Shown here piece by piece: positions 40,869-50,112 of a DNA stretch of 64,000 nucleotides; position 1 is the stretch's first letter; each line of letters begins with the position of its first letter. The notes under the pieces are model-generated. The model searched no databases. It was not told where the DNA came from and saw only the letters and a list, made by a program, of their open reading frames with translations. The stretch lies in contig NZ_SHLC01000001.1 of the NCBI RefSeq assembly GCF_004217495.1, positions 1,798,001-1,862,000 on the forward strand, written 5' to 3'. The stretch is from Microterricola gilva (GTDB taxonomy: Bacteria; Actinomycetota; Actinomycetes; Actinomycetales; Microbacteriaceae). A program made the position numbers and the translations under genes.

Positions 40869-42515
40869 TTACCCCTTCGACAGCGCCGCGTAACGGAACT
40901 TGAAGGAGGCGTCGAGCGTCTCCTCCGCGCCGCTGATGTCGGTGCCGACGACGGCGACCTGCGCACCCTGGAGGTAGGGGACGGTGGACAGGTCGGCCGC
41001 GACGAGATCCTGGATCTCCTCGATCAGCTTCGTACGAGCCTCGACATCAGGCGTGACGGCCTGCTCGAGGATCTTGTCGTTGACAACGGGGTTGTCGTAG
41101 TGGTTGGCGAGGAAGTTCTCCGTGAGGAAGAACGGGGTCAGGTAGTTGTCCGCGTCAGAGTAGTCCGGGAACCAGCCGAGCTGGTAGGCCGGGAACTTGT
41201 CTGCGACACGGTCCTTGGAGTACTGGACCCACTCCGTGCTCTGCAGGCTGACCTCGAACAGGCCCGTCGAGTCGAGCTGATCCTTGATCAGCGCGTACTC
41301 GTCGCCCGAAGACGGTCCGTAGCGCTCGCTGACGTACTGCAGGTTCAGCTTCACCGGCACCGCGACGCCGGCGGCCTCGAGGGTCGCCTTCGCCTTGTCG
41401 GCATCCGGTCCACCGCTGCCATCGCCGTACATCTCAAGCAGGGACTCCGTCGCACCGCTCAGACCGGCCGGGACGTAGGAGTACAGCGGGGTGAACGTTC
41501 CCTTGTAGACCTGCTCGGAGATCGCGTCGCGGTCGATGAGGTCGGCGACGGCCTGACGAACCGCGAGGGCCTTGGCGGGGTCTGCCTCCGCCGTCGTCGC
41601 GCCGTATGGCTGCGTGTTGAAGTTGAACACGATGTAACGGATCTCACCGCCCGGACCGTCGACGACCTGGACGTTGTCGTTGCCGCGCAGGTCCTCGATG
41701 TCTGTGGCCGAGAGCGTGCGGTGGGCCACGTCGATGTTGCCCTCCTGAACGTCGAGCTTGAGGTTTGCGGCCTCCACGTAGTACTTGACGTTGATCGTGT
41801 CGGTCTTCGGCGCTCCCAGGAGGCCCTGGTAGTCCTTGTTCGCCTTGTACTGGATCAGGTTGTTGAAGTCGTAGCTCGAGATCGTGTACTGCCCGGCAAA
41901 GGCGTTGCCGGCGACGATGTCGTCATCGCTGGTGAGCGCGTCGGCGGCGAAGACATCTTCGTCGACGATCGGGCCGACCGGGCTCGAGAGGATCTGCGGG
42001 AAGATCTGGTCGTTCGCGGCCTTGAGGTGGAAGACGACGGTGGTGTCGTCGACGGCGTCGGTCGTGTCGAGGTTGTAGAGCAGCGACGACGGGCCGTTCT
42101 CGTCGGCGATGGCGAGCTGGCGGTCGAAGGTGAACTTCACATCCGATGCCGTGAGGTCGTTGCCGTTGGCGAACTTGAGGCCCGGCTTCAGCTTGACCGT
42201 GTACTCGGTCGGAGCCGTGAACTCGGCCGACTCTGCGATGTCCGGCTTGACGTCCGGGCTGCCGTACGGGGAGTTCAGCAGGAAGGGATAGACCTGGTTC
42301 ATCACGGCGAACGAGCCGTTGTCGTACGAACCGGCCGGATCGAGCGCCGTGATCTGCTCCGTGGTGCCGATGGTGATGGTGCCGCCGGAGCCGGCGTCAT
42401 CCGTGCTGCCACCGCCCCCACCGCCGGCCGAGCAGCCGACGAGAATGAGTGCGGTCGCTGAGCTCAATGCTGCTGCAGCGAGGACGCGTTTGCCCTTCGT
42501 GGATGCGGATGTCAT
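40869..42515 (-). CDS. Peptide-type ABC substrate-binding lipoprotein
   Basis: 548 residues. The lipoprotein signal ends in LILVGC (Cys28), followed by a Gly-rich linker. The mature protein is a family 5 (DppA/OppA) solute-binding protein: LDPAGSYDNGSFAVMNQVYP, KPGLKFANGNDLTASDVKFT, PYGATTAEADPAKALAVRQA, and ADLIDRDAISEQVYKG. A GAGGAGAGGG ribosome site precedes the ATG. It is the first and probably most highly expressed gene of the peptide operon. Ligand: peptides or other oligomers, not determinable. Confidence 0.94.
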   Translation of the reverse strand: MTSASTKGKRVLAAAALSSATALILVGCSAGGGGGGSTDDAGSGGTITIGTTEQITALDPAGSYDNGSFAVMNQVYPFLLNSPYGSPDVKPDIAESAEFTAPTEYTVKLKPGLKFANGNDLTASDVKFTFDRQLAIADENGPSSLLYNLDTTDAVDDTTVVFHLKAANDQIFPQILSSPVGPIVDEDVFAADALTSDDDIVAGNAFAGQYTISSYDFNNLIQYKANKDYQGLLGAPKTDTINVKYYVEAANLKLDVQEGNIDVAHRTLSATDIEDLRGNDNVQVVDGPGGEIRYIVFNFNTQPYGATTAEADPAKALAVRQAVADLIDRDAISEQVYKGTFTPLYSYVPAGLSGATESLLEMYGDGSGGPDADKAKATLEAAGVAVPVKLNLQYVSERYGPSSGDEYALIKDQLDSTGLFEVSLQSTEWVQYSKDRVADKFPAYQLGWFPDYSDADNYLTPFFLTENFLANHYDNPVVNDKILEQAVTPDVEARTKLIEEIQDLVAADLSTVPYLQGAQVAVVGTDISGAEETLDASFKFRYAALSKG

Positions 42516-42717
42516 AACCCTCTCCTCTTTCCTGGTGCGGAATGATCTGCACAGCACAGCGGATGACGCTGCGACGATGCAGTGTGCTGCACAAGATTTA
42601 GCACAGGAAGAGGGCCAGGCGGCGGGTGTGTGGCAATTCTTTACCGATACGAAACATGCGCGCGCAGGCATACGCGAATCCACGCACGAAACGCTCGTGG
42701 ATGACGCCAGAATGCAG

Positions 42718-44598
42718 CTATTCGGCGCGCAGCGCGTTGCGCTCGGCGTCGATCGCCATCAGCGCGCGCTGCAGGGTGACCGACGTCTCGCGGTCGGCCG
42801 GATCGTGGCGCTGCAGCCGGCCGAGCAGCTCTGCCTTGTGGCGGAGCAGGTCACGGTCAATGAGCGCCGTCACGATGCCGCGCACGTACACCGTGAGCTC
42901 CCGCTCGCTGCGCTCGGGAATCGGGGCCACGAGCAGCTGCTGCGCGAGGGGAACGACCGATTCCGGAAGTTCGCTCAGCACCGCACCGGCCCAGGCCGAA
43001 CTCTCCAGCTCCTGCGCGGCATCGAACCGCACCAGGGCTGCCGCCATGGCGTCGCAGACGATCCCGAGGGATGGGTTCGTCATTCCGCTCTGGGTGGCCC
43101 GGCTGAGCAGCGCGTGGCCGGCGAGGTCTGGATGCTGGAGCATGGCCATGATCGCGTCCCGCTCAAGGCGGGTGGCCGGGTCGCCAGGCAGGTCCGTGAT
43201 CGAGTACGGACGGGCATCCGCGGCCTCAGCGGCGGGGGCGGCCTCGGAGCTCCGGGCCGGTGCGGCACTCTCACGCTGGGCGCGGCCGCTCGCCGCCGAG
43301 ACGGCGCGGGTCACCTCGTGCAGCTCCATGCCGAGCAGCCGGGCCAGCTCACGGGTGTAGCCGGGCCGGATCGCGGGGTCACGGATGTCGGCCACGACCG
43401 GGGCCCCGGCACGCAGGGCTCCGACGCGCCCCTCGACGGTGTCGAGGTTGAACTGCGAGAGCAACTGCTTGATCATGAACTCGAACATCGGCTTCTTGCC
43501 GTCGACGAGCGTGCGCACGGCGGCGTCGCCGCGCTGCAGGCGGAGGTCGCACGGGTCGAGACCGTCGGGCGCGACGGCCACGTAGGTCTGCGCCGAGAAG
43601 CGCTGTTCCTCGCTGAAGGCACGCATCGCGGCCTTCTGGCCCGCGGCATCCGGGTCGAAGGTGAAGATGACCTCACCGACGCCGGCCGCATCGCCGAGCA
43701 CCCGGCGCAGCACCTTGATGTGGTCGACGCCGAAGGCCGTGCCACAGGTGGCGACGGCGGTCGTGACGCCGGCCATGTGGCAGGCCATGACATCCGTGTA
43801 GCCCTCGACGACGACGACCTGGCGGCTGCGCGAGATGTCGCGCTTGGCGAGGTCGAGCCCGTAGAGCACCTGGCTCTTGTGGTAGATCGGGGTCTCTGGG
43901 GTGTTGAGGTACTTCGGACCCTTGTCGTCCTCGAGCAGCTTGCGCGCGCCGAAGCCGACGGTCTGCCCTGTGATGTCGCGGATCGGCCAGACGAGGCGGC
44001 CGCGGAAGCGGTCGTAGACGCCGCGGTCGCCGGAGGAGACGAGGCCTGCCGTGCTGATCTCCTCGGTGCTGAAGCCGCGGCCGCGGAGGTGGTTCGTCAG
44101 TTCGTCCCAGCTCTTGGGCGCGAAACCAACGCCGAATTTCCCGGCCGCGATGGCGTCGAAGCCGCGTTCGCCGAGGAAGCGTCTTCCGGGGTCGGCGCCC
44201 GGCGTGCTCAGTTGTTCCGTGAAGAAATCGGATGCCGCCTGGTTGGCGGCCAGCAGGCGTGCGCGGTTGCCATGATCGGTGGCCGCTCCCCCGTCTTCGT
44301 AGTGCAGCTCGAGGGCGACACGGGCGGCGAGGCGCTCCACCGCCTCCGCGAAGGTGACGTGGTCCATCTTCTGCACGAAGGAGTAGACGTCACCCGATTC
44401 ACCGCAGCCGAAGCAGTGGTAGAAACCGACCTGCGGGCGGACGTGGAAGCTCGGGCTGCGCTCGTCGTGGAAGGGGCAGAGACCCTTCATCGAGCCGACG
44501 CCGGCCGACTTCAGGGTGACGTACTCACCCACGATGTCGGCGATGTTTGTGCGTGACTTGACCTCTTCAACGTCTGCTTGTCGAATTCGGCCGGCCAT
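42718..44598 (-). CDS. dnaG: DNA primase
   Basis: 626 residues. The N-terminal zinc-binding domain has Cys41, His44, Cys62 and Cys65 (CPFH, YHCFGCGESGD). The RNA polymerase/TOPRIM domain carries VVVVEGYTDVMACH with the catalytic Glu and VIFTFDPDAAG with the acidic pair. The C-terminal helicase-interaction domain follows. It makes RNA primers at the replication fork. The ATG at 44598 lies six bases after TAAGAT on the minus strand (leaderless). Confidence 0.97.
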   Translation of the reverse strand: MAGRIRQADVEEVKSRTNIADIVGEYVTLKSAGVGSMKGLCPFHDERSPSFHVRPQVGFYHCFGCGESGDVYSFVQKMDHVTFAEAVERLAARVALELHYEDGGAATDHGNRARLLAANQAASDFFTEQLSTPGADPGRRFLGERGFDAIAAGKFGVGFAPKSWDELTNHLRGRGFSTEEISTAGLVSSGDRGVYDRFRGRLVWPIRDITGQTVGFGARKLLEDDKGPKYLNTPETPIYHKSQVLYGLDLAKRDISRSRQVVVVEGYTDVMACHMAGVTTAVATCGTAFGVDHIKVLRRVLGDAAGVGEVIFTFDPDAAGQKAAMRAFSEEQRFSAQTYVAVAPDGLDPCDLRLQRGDAAVRTLVDGKKPMFEFMIKQLLSQFNLDTVEGRVGALRAGAPVVADIRDPAIRPGYTRELARLLGMELHEVTRAVSAASGRAQRESAAPARSSEAAPAAEAADARPYSITDLPGDPATRLERDAIMAMLQHPDLAGHALLSRATQSGMTNPSLGIVCDAMAAALVRFDAAQELESSAWAGAVLSELPESVVPLAQQLLVAPIPERSERELTVYVRGIVTALIDRDLLRHKAELLGRLQRHDPADRETSVTLQRALMAIDAERNALRAE

Positions 44599-44607
44599 TG
44601 TTCAATC

Positions 44608-45027
44608 TTAGGCGAGTGGGGGCGACTCGGGCGCCGATTGCGCCCTCGCCCGCACCGTGTCACCGGCAGATGCCGGGTGCGCCATGGCCGCGCGGAGGAT
44701 CCGTTCGGCGTCATCACCGTCGAGGCCGAGTTCGCGGAGGCGCTGCAGGTAGAGCAGGGCTGCGTCCGCGGCGCGCCGCTCCCTCGCGTCCCCCTGCCTG
44801 GCCACGAAGCTGCCGAGGCGTCCGCGTGTCTCGATCAGGCCATCGGTCTCGAGTTGCCTGAAGCTCCGTGCCACGGTGTTCGGTGCCAGACCGAGGTCAC
44901 CCGCAAGCCGGCGCACCGTCGGCAGGCGGGAGCCGGGCGGCAGCTCGCCCGCCGCGATCGCCGCCGCGAACTGCGCGCGCAGTTGCTCGTATGGTGGGGA
45001 TGCCGAAGCGGGGTCGATCCGGAGCAT
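44608..45027 (-). CDS. GntR-family regulator (YtrA-type, short)
   Basis: 139 residues. The winged-helix domain has PYEQLRAQFAAAIAAGELPPG and LPTVRRLAGDLGLAPNTVAR, followed by only a short helical tail, as in the YtrA subfamily that usually sits next to ABC transporters or membrane proteins. The ATG shares a base with the stop of the upstream membrane-protein gene (TGATG), so translation is coupled. It is likely to autoregulate this two-gene unit. Confidence 0.93.
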   Translation of the reverse strand: MLRIDPASASPPYEQLRAQFAAAIAAGELPPGSRLPTVRRLAGDLGLAPNTVARSFRQLETDGLIETRGRLGSFVARQGDARERRAADAALLYLQRLRELGLDGDDAERILRAAMAHPASAGDTVRARAQSAPESPPLA

Positions 45028-45881
45028 CACGCGCTCACGACATCCGTCCACATGCGCCGCTCGACCCGGCGGCTGGCCGGCACGGATAGCAGCAGGATCG
45101 GGACGAGGGCCACGAACCCGAACCACACCGTCACGGTGGGCGTCGCGGCGAGCAGCCAGAGCAACGCCAGGAGGGCCGCCGCCCAGGCGATCGTGAACGC
45201 GGCGATCCAGAGCGAGCGCACGGTCATCCCGCGCAAAGCGTCATCCCACTGCAGTTCCAGTTCTTCTCTGGCTGGCTGCGGGACATCCAGGAGTCGACGG
45301 CCGAGCAGGCTCGCGCCGAACTGTGCGGCGATGGCCAGCGCGGTCGCCACCACCACCCCGGTCATCGGCACGCCGATCAGGCCCGATGTCGCGCCGGCCC
45401 CAGCCAGAATCGCGCCGCACAGCAGCACGGCCGCGACCGTGACGCCGATCGACGCCCACCGCCACAGCGGGTGCAGGTAGTCATTCAGCCGAGGAGTCTG
45501 CGCACGCGCGATGCGGACGCTCTGGGCCGCCTGTGGGGCGAAGTAGCCAGCACCGCCGGCCGCGGTGCCGAGCGAGACCGCCGCAGCGAAGACCAGCCCG
45601 AGCAGAGTCGAGGCCAAGCCCTCCGGCAACCCGCCGCCTGCCACGAGCAGGACGGCGGCCACCGCGAGGGCGATGAAGCCGGCCACGCACGAACCGATGA
45701 CGGTGCTGCGCACCCGGCGATCGATCAGCGCGATGATGTGCTCGTCGACGGGCAGGCCCAGGCGCATGACCAGCGAATCGACGGCGGGCCGCCGCCGTGC
45801 TGGCGTTGAGCGATGGATCAGCGTGTAGCCGAGAACCACCGCGCCGAACACAAGCGCTACCCAGATGGCGTTCTCCGGCAT
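45027..45881 (-). CDS. Membrane protein coupled to GntR regulator
   Basis: 284 residues with about seven hydrophobic segments in pairs (residues about 5-22, 57-80, 85-110, 137-165, 170-195, 222-245, 250-270) and basic loops. I recognise no family. The start at 45881 (MPENAIW) is supported by GGGGGAAGC just upstream; an in-frame ATG a few codons earlier is the alternative. The link to a YtrA-type regulator suggests an envelope or stress role. Confidence 0.7.
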   Translation of the reverse strand: MPENAIWVALVFGAVVLGYTLIHRSTPARRRPAVDSLVMRLGLPVDEHIIALIDRRVRSTVIGSCVAGFIALAVAAVLLVAGGGLPEGLASTLLGLVFAAAVSLGTAAGGAGYFAPQAAQSVRIARAQTPRLNDYLHPLWRWASIGVTVAAVLLCGAILAGAGATSGLIGVPMTGVVVATALAIAAQFGASLLGRRLLDVPQPAREELELQWDDALRGMTVRSLWIAAFTIAWAAALLALLWLLAATPTVTVWFGFVALVPILLLSVPASRRVERRMWTDVVSA

Positions 45882-45963
45882 GCTTCCCCCGTACATGTGC
45901 GCGCGTGGCTTATGTACCAAGCTTGTATCAAGCTAGGCCGCCTGGGCTCGCGGCGCAAGCTCA

Positions 45964-45969
45964 TAGACT
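45964..45969 (+). promoter_or_regulatory. -10 box TAGACT, leaderless start
   Basis: TAGACT ends six bases before the ATG at 45976 of the amidohydrolase gene. Confidence 0.55.
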
Positions 45970-45975
45970 GCGAGC

Positions 45976-47631
45976 ATGACTGTCACGGGTGACTTTGCCG
46001 ATCGGGTGTTCTTCGGAACCGTCATCACGATGGACGATGCGATGCCGGATGCCGAGGGCGTCGCCGTGCTGCACGGGCGCATCCTCGCCGTCGGTGGCCG
46101 AGCCGAACTCGCACCGTTGATCGGGCCCGACACGGCCGTCAGCGAACTGGGCGATGCGGTGCTGGTGCCCGGTTTCGTCGAGGCGCACGGGCATCCGCTC
46201 TCCGAGGCGATCTTCCTCGGGCCGGATGTCGTCGACATCCGCCCCGTCGTCGCACCGAGCGCCGCGAGCGTGCTCGAGCGACTGAACGCTGCGATCGCGT
46301 CGGCGGGACCGACCGGCGTGTACGCGAACGGCTGGGACCCGCTGCTGCAGACGGGGCTGCCGGAACCGACGCTGGAATGGCTGAACGGGCTCTCCCCCGA
46401 ACGCCCCCTCGCGATCCTGCACAACTCGGGGCACTCTGCCTACTTCAACACGGCCGCGGCGACGGCGGTCGGAGTCACCCGCGAGACCCCGGATCCGGTC
46501 GGAGCCTCGTTCGGCCGGGACGCGGACGGCGAGCTCGACGGCAGCCTGCGCGAGGTCGGCGCGGCCGAGCTCATCTTTGGGCCGGCCCTCGCGCCCACTC
46601 CGAGCGGCTTCATCGAGGCTCTCCGCGCCGAATCGGCGAGGCTGAACGCCGCCGGCATCACCACGGCAGGCGAACTCGGCTACAACCCGTCGAGTGCTGC
46701 GGGCATCGCGGCCGCCCGCGCGGCCGGGGCGCTCACGGTGCGGCTGCGGCTCTACGAGATGTCGACGGCTGCGAAACGGAGCAGGGCCACCCCCGGCGAC
46801 GGCGACGAGCTCGTGCGCCAGGTCGGCATCAAGCTGTGGGCGGACGGGTCTCCGTGGGTCGGCAACATCGCGACGAGCTTCCCCTACCTCGACTCCCCCG
46901 CGACCCGTTCCATCGGCCTGGAGCCGGGCCACCGCGGCCACGCCAACTACACGCCGGGGCAGATCGCCGAGATCTCCGAGGCCTATTTCGCCGCCGGCTG
47001 GCAGCTGGCCTGCCACGTGCACGGCGACGCCGCCGTCGACACGGTGCTCGACGCGTGGGAGGAACTGCTGCTGCGGCATCCGCGGCCGGACCACCGCCTG
47101 CGACTGGAGCACGTCGGCGCGATGACCGCCGCCCAGTTCGAGCGCGCAGCCGCCCTCGGCATCACGGCGAGCATCTTCATCGACCACCTGTACTACTGGG
47201 GCGATGTGCTCGTCGACGACCTGTTCGGGCCCGAGCACGGTGCGCCGTGGGCGGCGGCGGGTTCGGCCGCGGCATCCGGCATGCGCATCTCGTTCCACAA
47301 CGACGGGCAGGTGACGCCGCCGGAGCCGCTGCGCAACATCGAGATCGCGGTGACCCGGCGCAGCAACCGTGGCCGTGTGCTCGCGCCGGAACAGCGCATC
47401 ACGGTCGAGCAGGCGCTGCGGGCGCAGACCATCAACAGCGCCGAGCAGCTGTTCTCCGAGCACGAGGTCGGCTCGATCGCGCCGGGCAAATTCGCCGATC
47501 TGGTGGTGCTGGCCCGCTCGCCTCTAACTGCTGGGGCTGCGCCGGATGTCGCGGCCGGCGCGATCGCCGACATCCCTGTGCTTGAGACGATCCTCGGCGG
47601 GGAAACCGTGTATCGGGCGCAGGCGGCCTAG
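45976..47631 (+). CDS. Amidohydrolase (YtcJ-like, metal-dependent)
   Basis: 551 residues, the amidohydrolase-3/YtcJ type. The N-terminal beta-sandwich leads to the metal motif PGFVEAHGHPLSEA; VDIRPVV and NGWDPLLQ follow. Other probable metal ligands are in ACHVHGDAAVDTVL and RLEHVGAM. The C-terminal QTINSAEQLFSEHEVGSIA and GKFADLVVLA are typical. The reaction is hydrolysis of a C-N bond in an unknown substrate. TAGACT lies six bases upstream of the ATG (leaderless). Its stop overlaps the stop of the convergent dgt gene by four bases. Confidence 0.91.
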   Translation: MTVTGDFADRVFFGTVITMDDAMPDAEGVAVLHGRILAVGGRAELAPLIGPDTAVSELGDAVLVPGFVEAHGHPLSEAIFLGPDVVDIRPVVAPSAASVLERLNAAIASAGPTGVYANGWDPLLQTGLPEPTLEWLNGLSPERPLAILHNSGHSAYFNTAAATAVGVTRETPDPVGASFGRDADGELDGSLREVGAAELIFGPALAPTPSGFIEALRAESARLNAAGITTAGELGYNPSSAAGIAAARAAGALTVRLRLYEMSTAAKRSRATPGDGDELVRQVGIKLWADGSPWVGNIATSFPYLDSPATRSIGLEPGHRGHANYTPGQIAEISEAYFAAGWQLACHVHGDAAVDTVLDAWEELLLRHPRPDHRLRLEHVGAMTAAQFERAAALGITASIFIDHLYYWGDVLVDDLFGPEHGAPWAAAGSAAASGMRISFHNDGQVTPPEPLRNIEIAVTRRSNRGRVLAPEQRITVEQALRAQTINSAEQLFSEHEVGSIAPGKFADLVVLARSPLTAGAAPDVAAGAIADIPVLETILGGETVYRAQAA

Positions 47632-48902
47632 CCCTGAATGAGGCGCTCGTGCCAGGCGAGGGCGGACTGGTCGGTGAGGCTGGCGACCTGGTCGACGATG
47701 ACGCGCTTCCGCGCGGCGTCGTCGGCTGCGGCGCGCCAGTCCCCCGCGAAGCCGGTGTCGAGGTGCTGCTCGCCGCTGGCGTGAAGCACGGTGGCGAGTT
47801 CGGTGAGCACCTCGCGCTGCTGAGCGTAGATCGGCTGCCTGGCGTTCTTCGACATCACGAAGGCGGCGACGATGCCCTTGAGCACGGCGATCTCCGCCTG
47901 GATCTCGCGCGGGACGATGACGTCGGCGTCGAAGCGGATGAGGCTGGCCATCGGGAACGCTGCCCGCGTGGCCTCAGTGGCTGCGTGCGCGAAACGGCCG
48001 ATGAGCTGGCTGGTGAGGTTCTTCAGCCGACCCTGGTCGCGCCTGCTGCCGTCCCAGCTGCTCGGCCAGCCGTCGAGCGAGTCGAGGCGGTCGAAGGCTG
48101 CGATGAGCTCGTCGTGGCTGTGCGCGCCGCCGATCCACTCGTACATCGAGGTGACGAGTGCGTCGTGGTCGACGCGGTCACCGAGGGCGCTGACGTCGAT
48201 GTAGCCGTTGACGATGGCGTCCTCGAAGTCGTGCACGGAGTAGCCGATGTCGTCGGAGAGGTCCATGACCTGGGCCTCGATCGAGAGGCGCCGCTCCGGG
48301 GCGCCTGCGCGCATCCACGTGAAGACGCCGATGTCGTCGCGGTAGAAGCCGAACTTGGCGCGGCCGCTCGGGTCGGCGACGGAACTCGTGTCCGGCCACG
48401 GGTACTTGCAGCTGGCGTCGAGGCTCGCGCGGGTCAGGTTGAGGCCGTAGCTCTGGCCGTCCGGGCCGAAGACCTTCGGTTCGAGGCGGGTCAGCAGGCG
48501 CAGCGTCTGGGCGTTGCCCTCGAAGCCGCCGATGTCGTCGGCCCAGGCGTTGAGCGCCTTCTCGCCGTTGTGTCCGAACGGCGGGTGGCCGAGGTCGTGC
48601 GCGAGGCAGGCGGTGTCGACGACATCCGGGTCAAGGCCGAGGCTGGATGCCAGCTCGCGGCCGACCTGCGCCACCTCCAGCGAGTGCGTGAGGCGGTTGC
48701 GCGCGAAGTCGAGCCCGGCGGTAGGGCTCAGCACCTGCGTCTTCGCGGCGAGGCGGCGCAGCGCGCTGGAGTGCAGCAGGCGGGCGCGGTCGCGGGCGAA
48801 GTCGCTGCGCCGGGAGGAGTGCTGTTCCGGCAGCGCGCGTTCGGAGTCGTATTCGCTGTATCCGCCGAAGAGGGCGTTGCCCGGCAGGTGCTCAACCGCC
48901 AC
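47628..48902 (-). CDS. dgt: Deoxyguanosinetriphosphate triphosphohydrolase (dGTPase)
   Basis: 424 residues, HD superfamily. HD motif residues are in NRLTHSLEVAQVGRE and DTACLAHDLGHPPFGHNGE, with a later LSDDIGYSVHDFED supplying the last Asp. It hydrolyses dNTPs to deoxynucleoside and triphosphate, keeping nucleotide pools in check. The GTG at 48902 lies inside the end of the dus gene (11-base overlap), with a GAGG nine bases upstream; a GTG nine bases earlier is an alternative. Co-transcribed with dus. Confidence 0.93.
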   Translation of the reverse strand: MAVEHLPGNALFGGYSEYDSERALPEQHSSRRSDFARDRARLLHSSALRRLAAKTQVLSPTAGLDFARNRLTHSLEVAQVGRELASSLGLDPDVVDTACLAHDLGHPPFGHNGEKALNAWADDIGGFEGNAQTLRLLTRLEPKVFGPDGQSYGLNLTRASLDASCKYPWPDTSSVADPSGRAKFGFYRDDIGVFTWMRAGAPERRLSIEAQVMDLSDDIGYSVHDFEDAIVNGYIDVSALGDRVDHDALVTSMYEWIGGAHSHDELIAAFDRLDSLDGWPSSWDGSRRDQGRLKNLTSQLIGRFAHAATEATRAAFPMASLIRFDADVIVPREIQAEIAVLKGIVAAFVMSKNARQPIYAQQREVLTELATVLHASGEQHLDTGFAGDWRAAADDAARKRVIVDQVASLTDQSALAWHERLIQG

Positions 48903-50052
48903 TGGTGTCACCCTCGCCCTCGGTGAGGTTGCTGCGCTGGATGCCGTCGATGTCGCGTGATTCCAGCCACTTGTCCGGCAGCGACGGCGTCTTCGGGGTT
49001 CCAGCGCGACCGCGCGGACCCTCTGCGCCCTCGCCGGGGTATGGCTGGTCCCAGTCGAGCGTGCCGAGCAGGTCGTCGAGCGACTGCAGGGACTCGACGG
49101 TGGCCATGCGGGCGCGCAGCTCGCCGCCGACCGGGTAACCCTTGAAGTACCAGGCCACGTGCTTGCGCACGTCACGGCATCCGCGGTCTTCGTCCTCGAA
49201 GAACTCGACCAGCAGCTCTGCATGCCGGCGGAACGCCTCGGCAACCTGGCCGAGGTTCGGCTGGAACATCACGTCTTCGCCACGGAAGGCGGCGGCGAGG
49301 TCGCCGAACAGCCAGGGGCGGCCGAGGCAGCCACGGCCGACGACGACGCCGTCGCAGCCGGTCTCGCGCACCATGCGGAGCGCGTCGGCGGCCGACCAGA
49401 TGTCGCCGTTGCCGAGGATCGGGGTGCCGGTGATGGTGTTCTTGAGCTTCTCGATGGCTGGCCAGTCGGCCTGGCCGGAGTAGAACTCGCTCGCGGTGCG
49501 CGCGTGCAGGGCGATCGACGCGACGCCTGCGCCCTCAGCGGCTTTCGCGGCCTCCAGGTAGGTGAGGTGGTCCGGGTCGATGCCCTTGCGCATCTTGACC
49601 GTGAGCGGGATGTCGCCTGCGGCCTCCACGGCGCCCTCGACGATCTGCCGGAACAGTTCGAGCTTCCACGGGAGTGCCGCGCCGCCGCCCTTGCGGGTGA
49701 CCTTGGGCACCGGGCATCCGAAGTTCAGGTCGATGTGGTCTGCGCGGTCCTCGGCGACCAGCATCGTCACGGCCTCGCGGACCGTGTTGGGGTCGACGCC
49801 GTAGAGCTGGATGGAGCGGGTGGTCTCGCTCTCGTGGTGGGTGATCAGCCGCATCGACTCCGGGGTGCGCTCGACGAGCGCGCGCGAGGTGATCATCTCG
49901 CTCACGTAGAGGCCGGCGCCGTACTCGCGGCAGAGCCTGCGGAAGGCCGTGTTCGTGATGCCCGCCATCGGCGCGAGCACGACGGGAACGTCGAGTTCGA
50001 GCGGACCGATCGCAAGGCGGGGCGCTGGGCTTAGTGTGGAGGAGGCAGACAT
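48892..50052 (-). CDS. tRNA-dihydrouridine synthase
   Basis: 386 residues. The FMN-binding TIM barrel shows VVLAPMAGITNTAFRRLC, DLNFGCPVPKVTRKGGG with the catalytic Cys, VKMRKGI, ALHARTASEFYSG and GNGDIWSAADAL. It reduces uridine to dihydrouridine in tRNA D-loops; DusB type by sequence. The ATG at 50052 is chosen over an in-frame one 60 bases upstream, since the family N-terminus starts here and a GAGAAT -10-like box is eight bases upstream. The C-terminal tail is hydrophilic and overlaps dgt. Confidence 0.95.
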   Translation of the reverse strand: MSASSTLSPAPRLAIGPLELDVPVVLAPMAGITNTAFRRLCREYGAGLYVSEMITSRALVERTPESMRLITHHESETTRSIQLYGVDPNTVREAVTMLVAEDRADHIDLNFGCPVPKVTRKGGGAALPWKLELFRQIVEGAVEAAGDIPLTVKMRKGIDPDHLTYLEAAKAAEGAGVASIALHARTASEFYSGQADWPAIEKLKNTITGTPILGNGDIWSAADALRMVRETGCDGVVVGRGCLGRPWLFGDLAAAFRGEDVMFQPNLGQVAEAFRRHAELLVEFFEDEDRGCRDVRKHVAWYFKGYPVGGELRARMATVESLQSLDDLLGTLDWDQPYPGEGAEGPRGRAGTPKTPSLPDKWLESRDIDGIQRSNLTEGEGDTSGG

Positions 50053-50112
50053 GTTCTTCGATTCTCCCAGACAATTCGCTGTGCCAGATAATTCTTCGGA
50101 AGTGGGGTCCAC

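Noticed and set aside
47628-49244. Longer dGTPase with about 110 extra N-terminal residues
   Set aside because: The extension overlaps dus in another frame and is Ser/Arg-rich shadow sequence; the family N-terminus starts near 48902.
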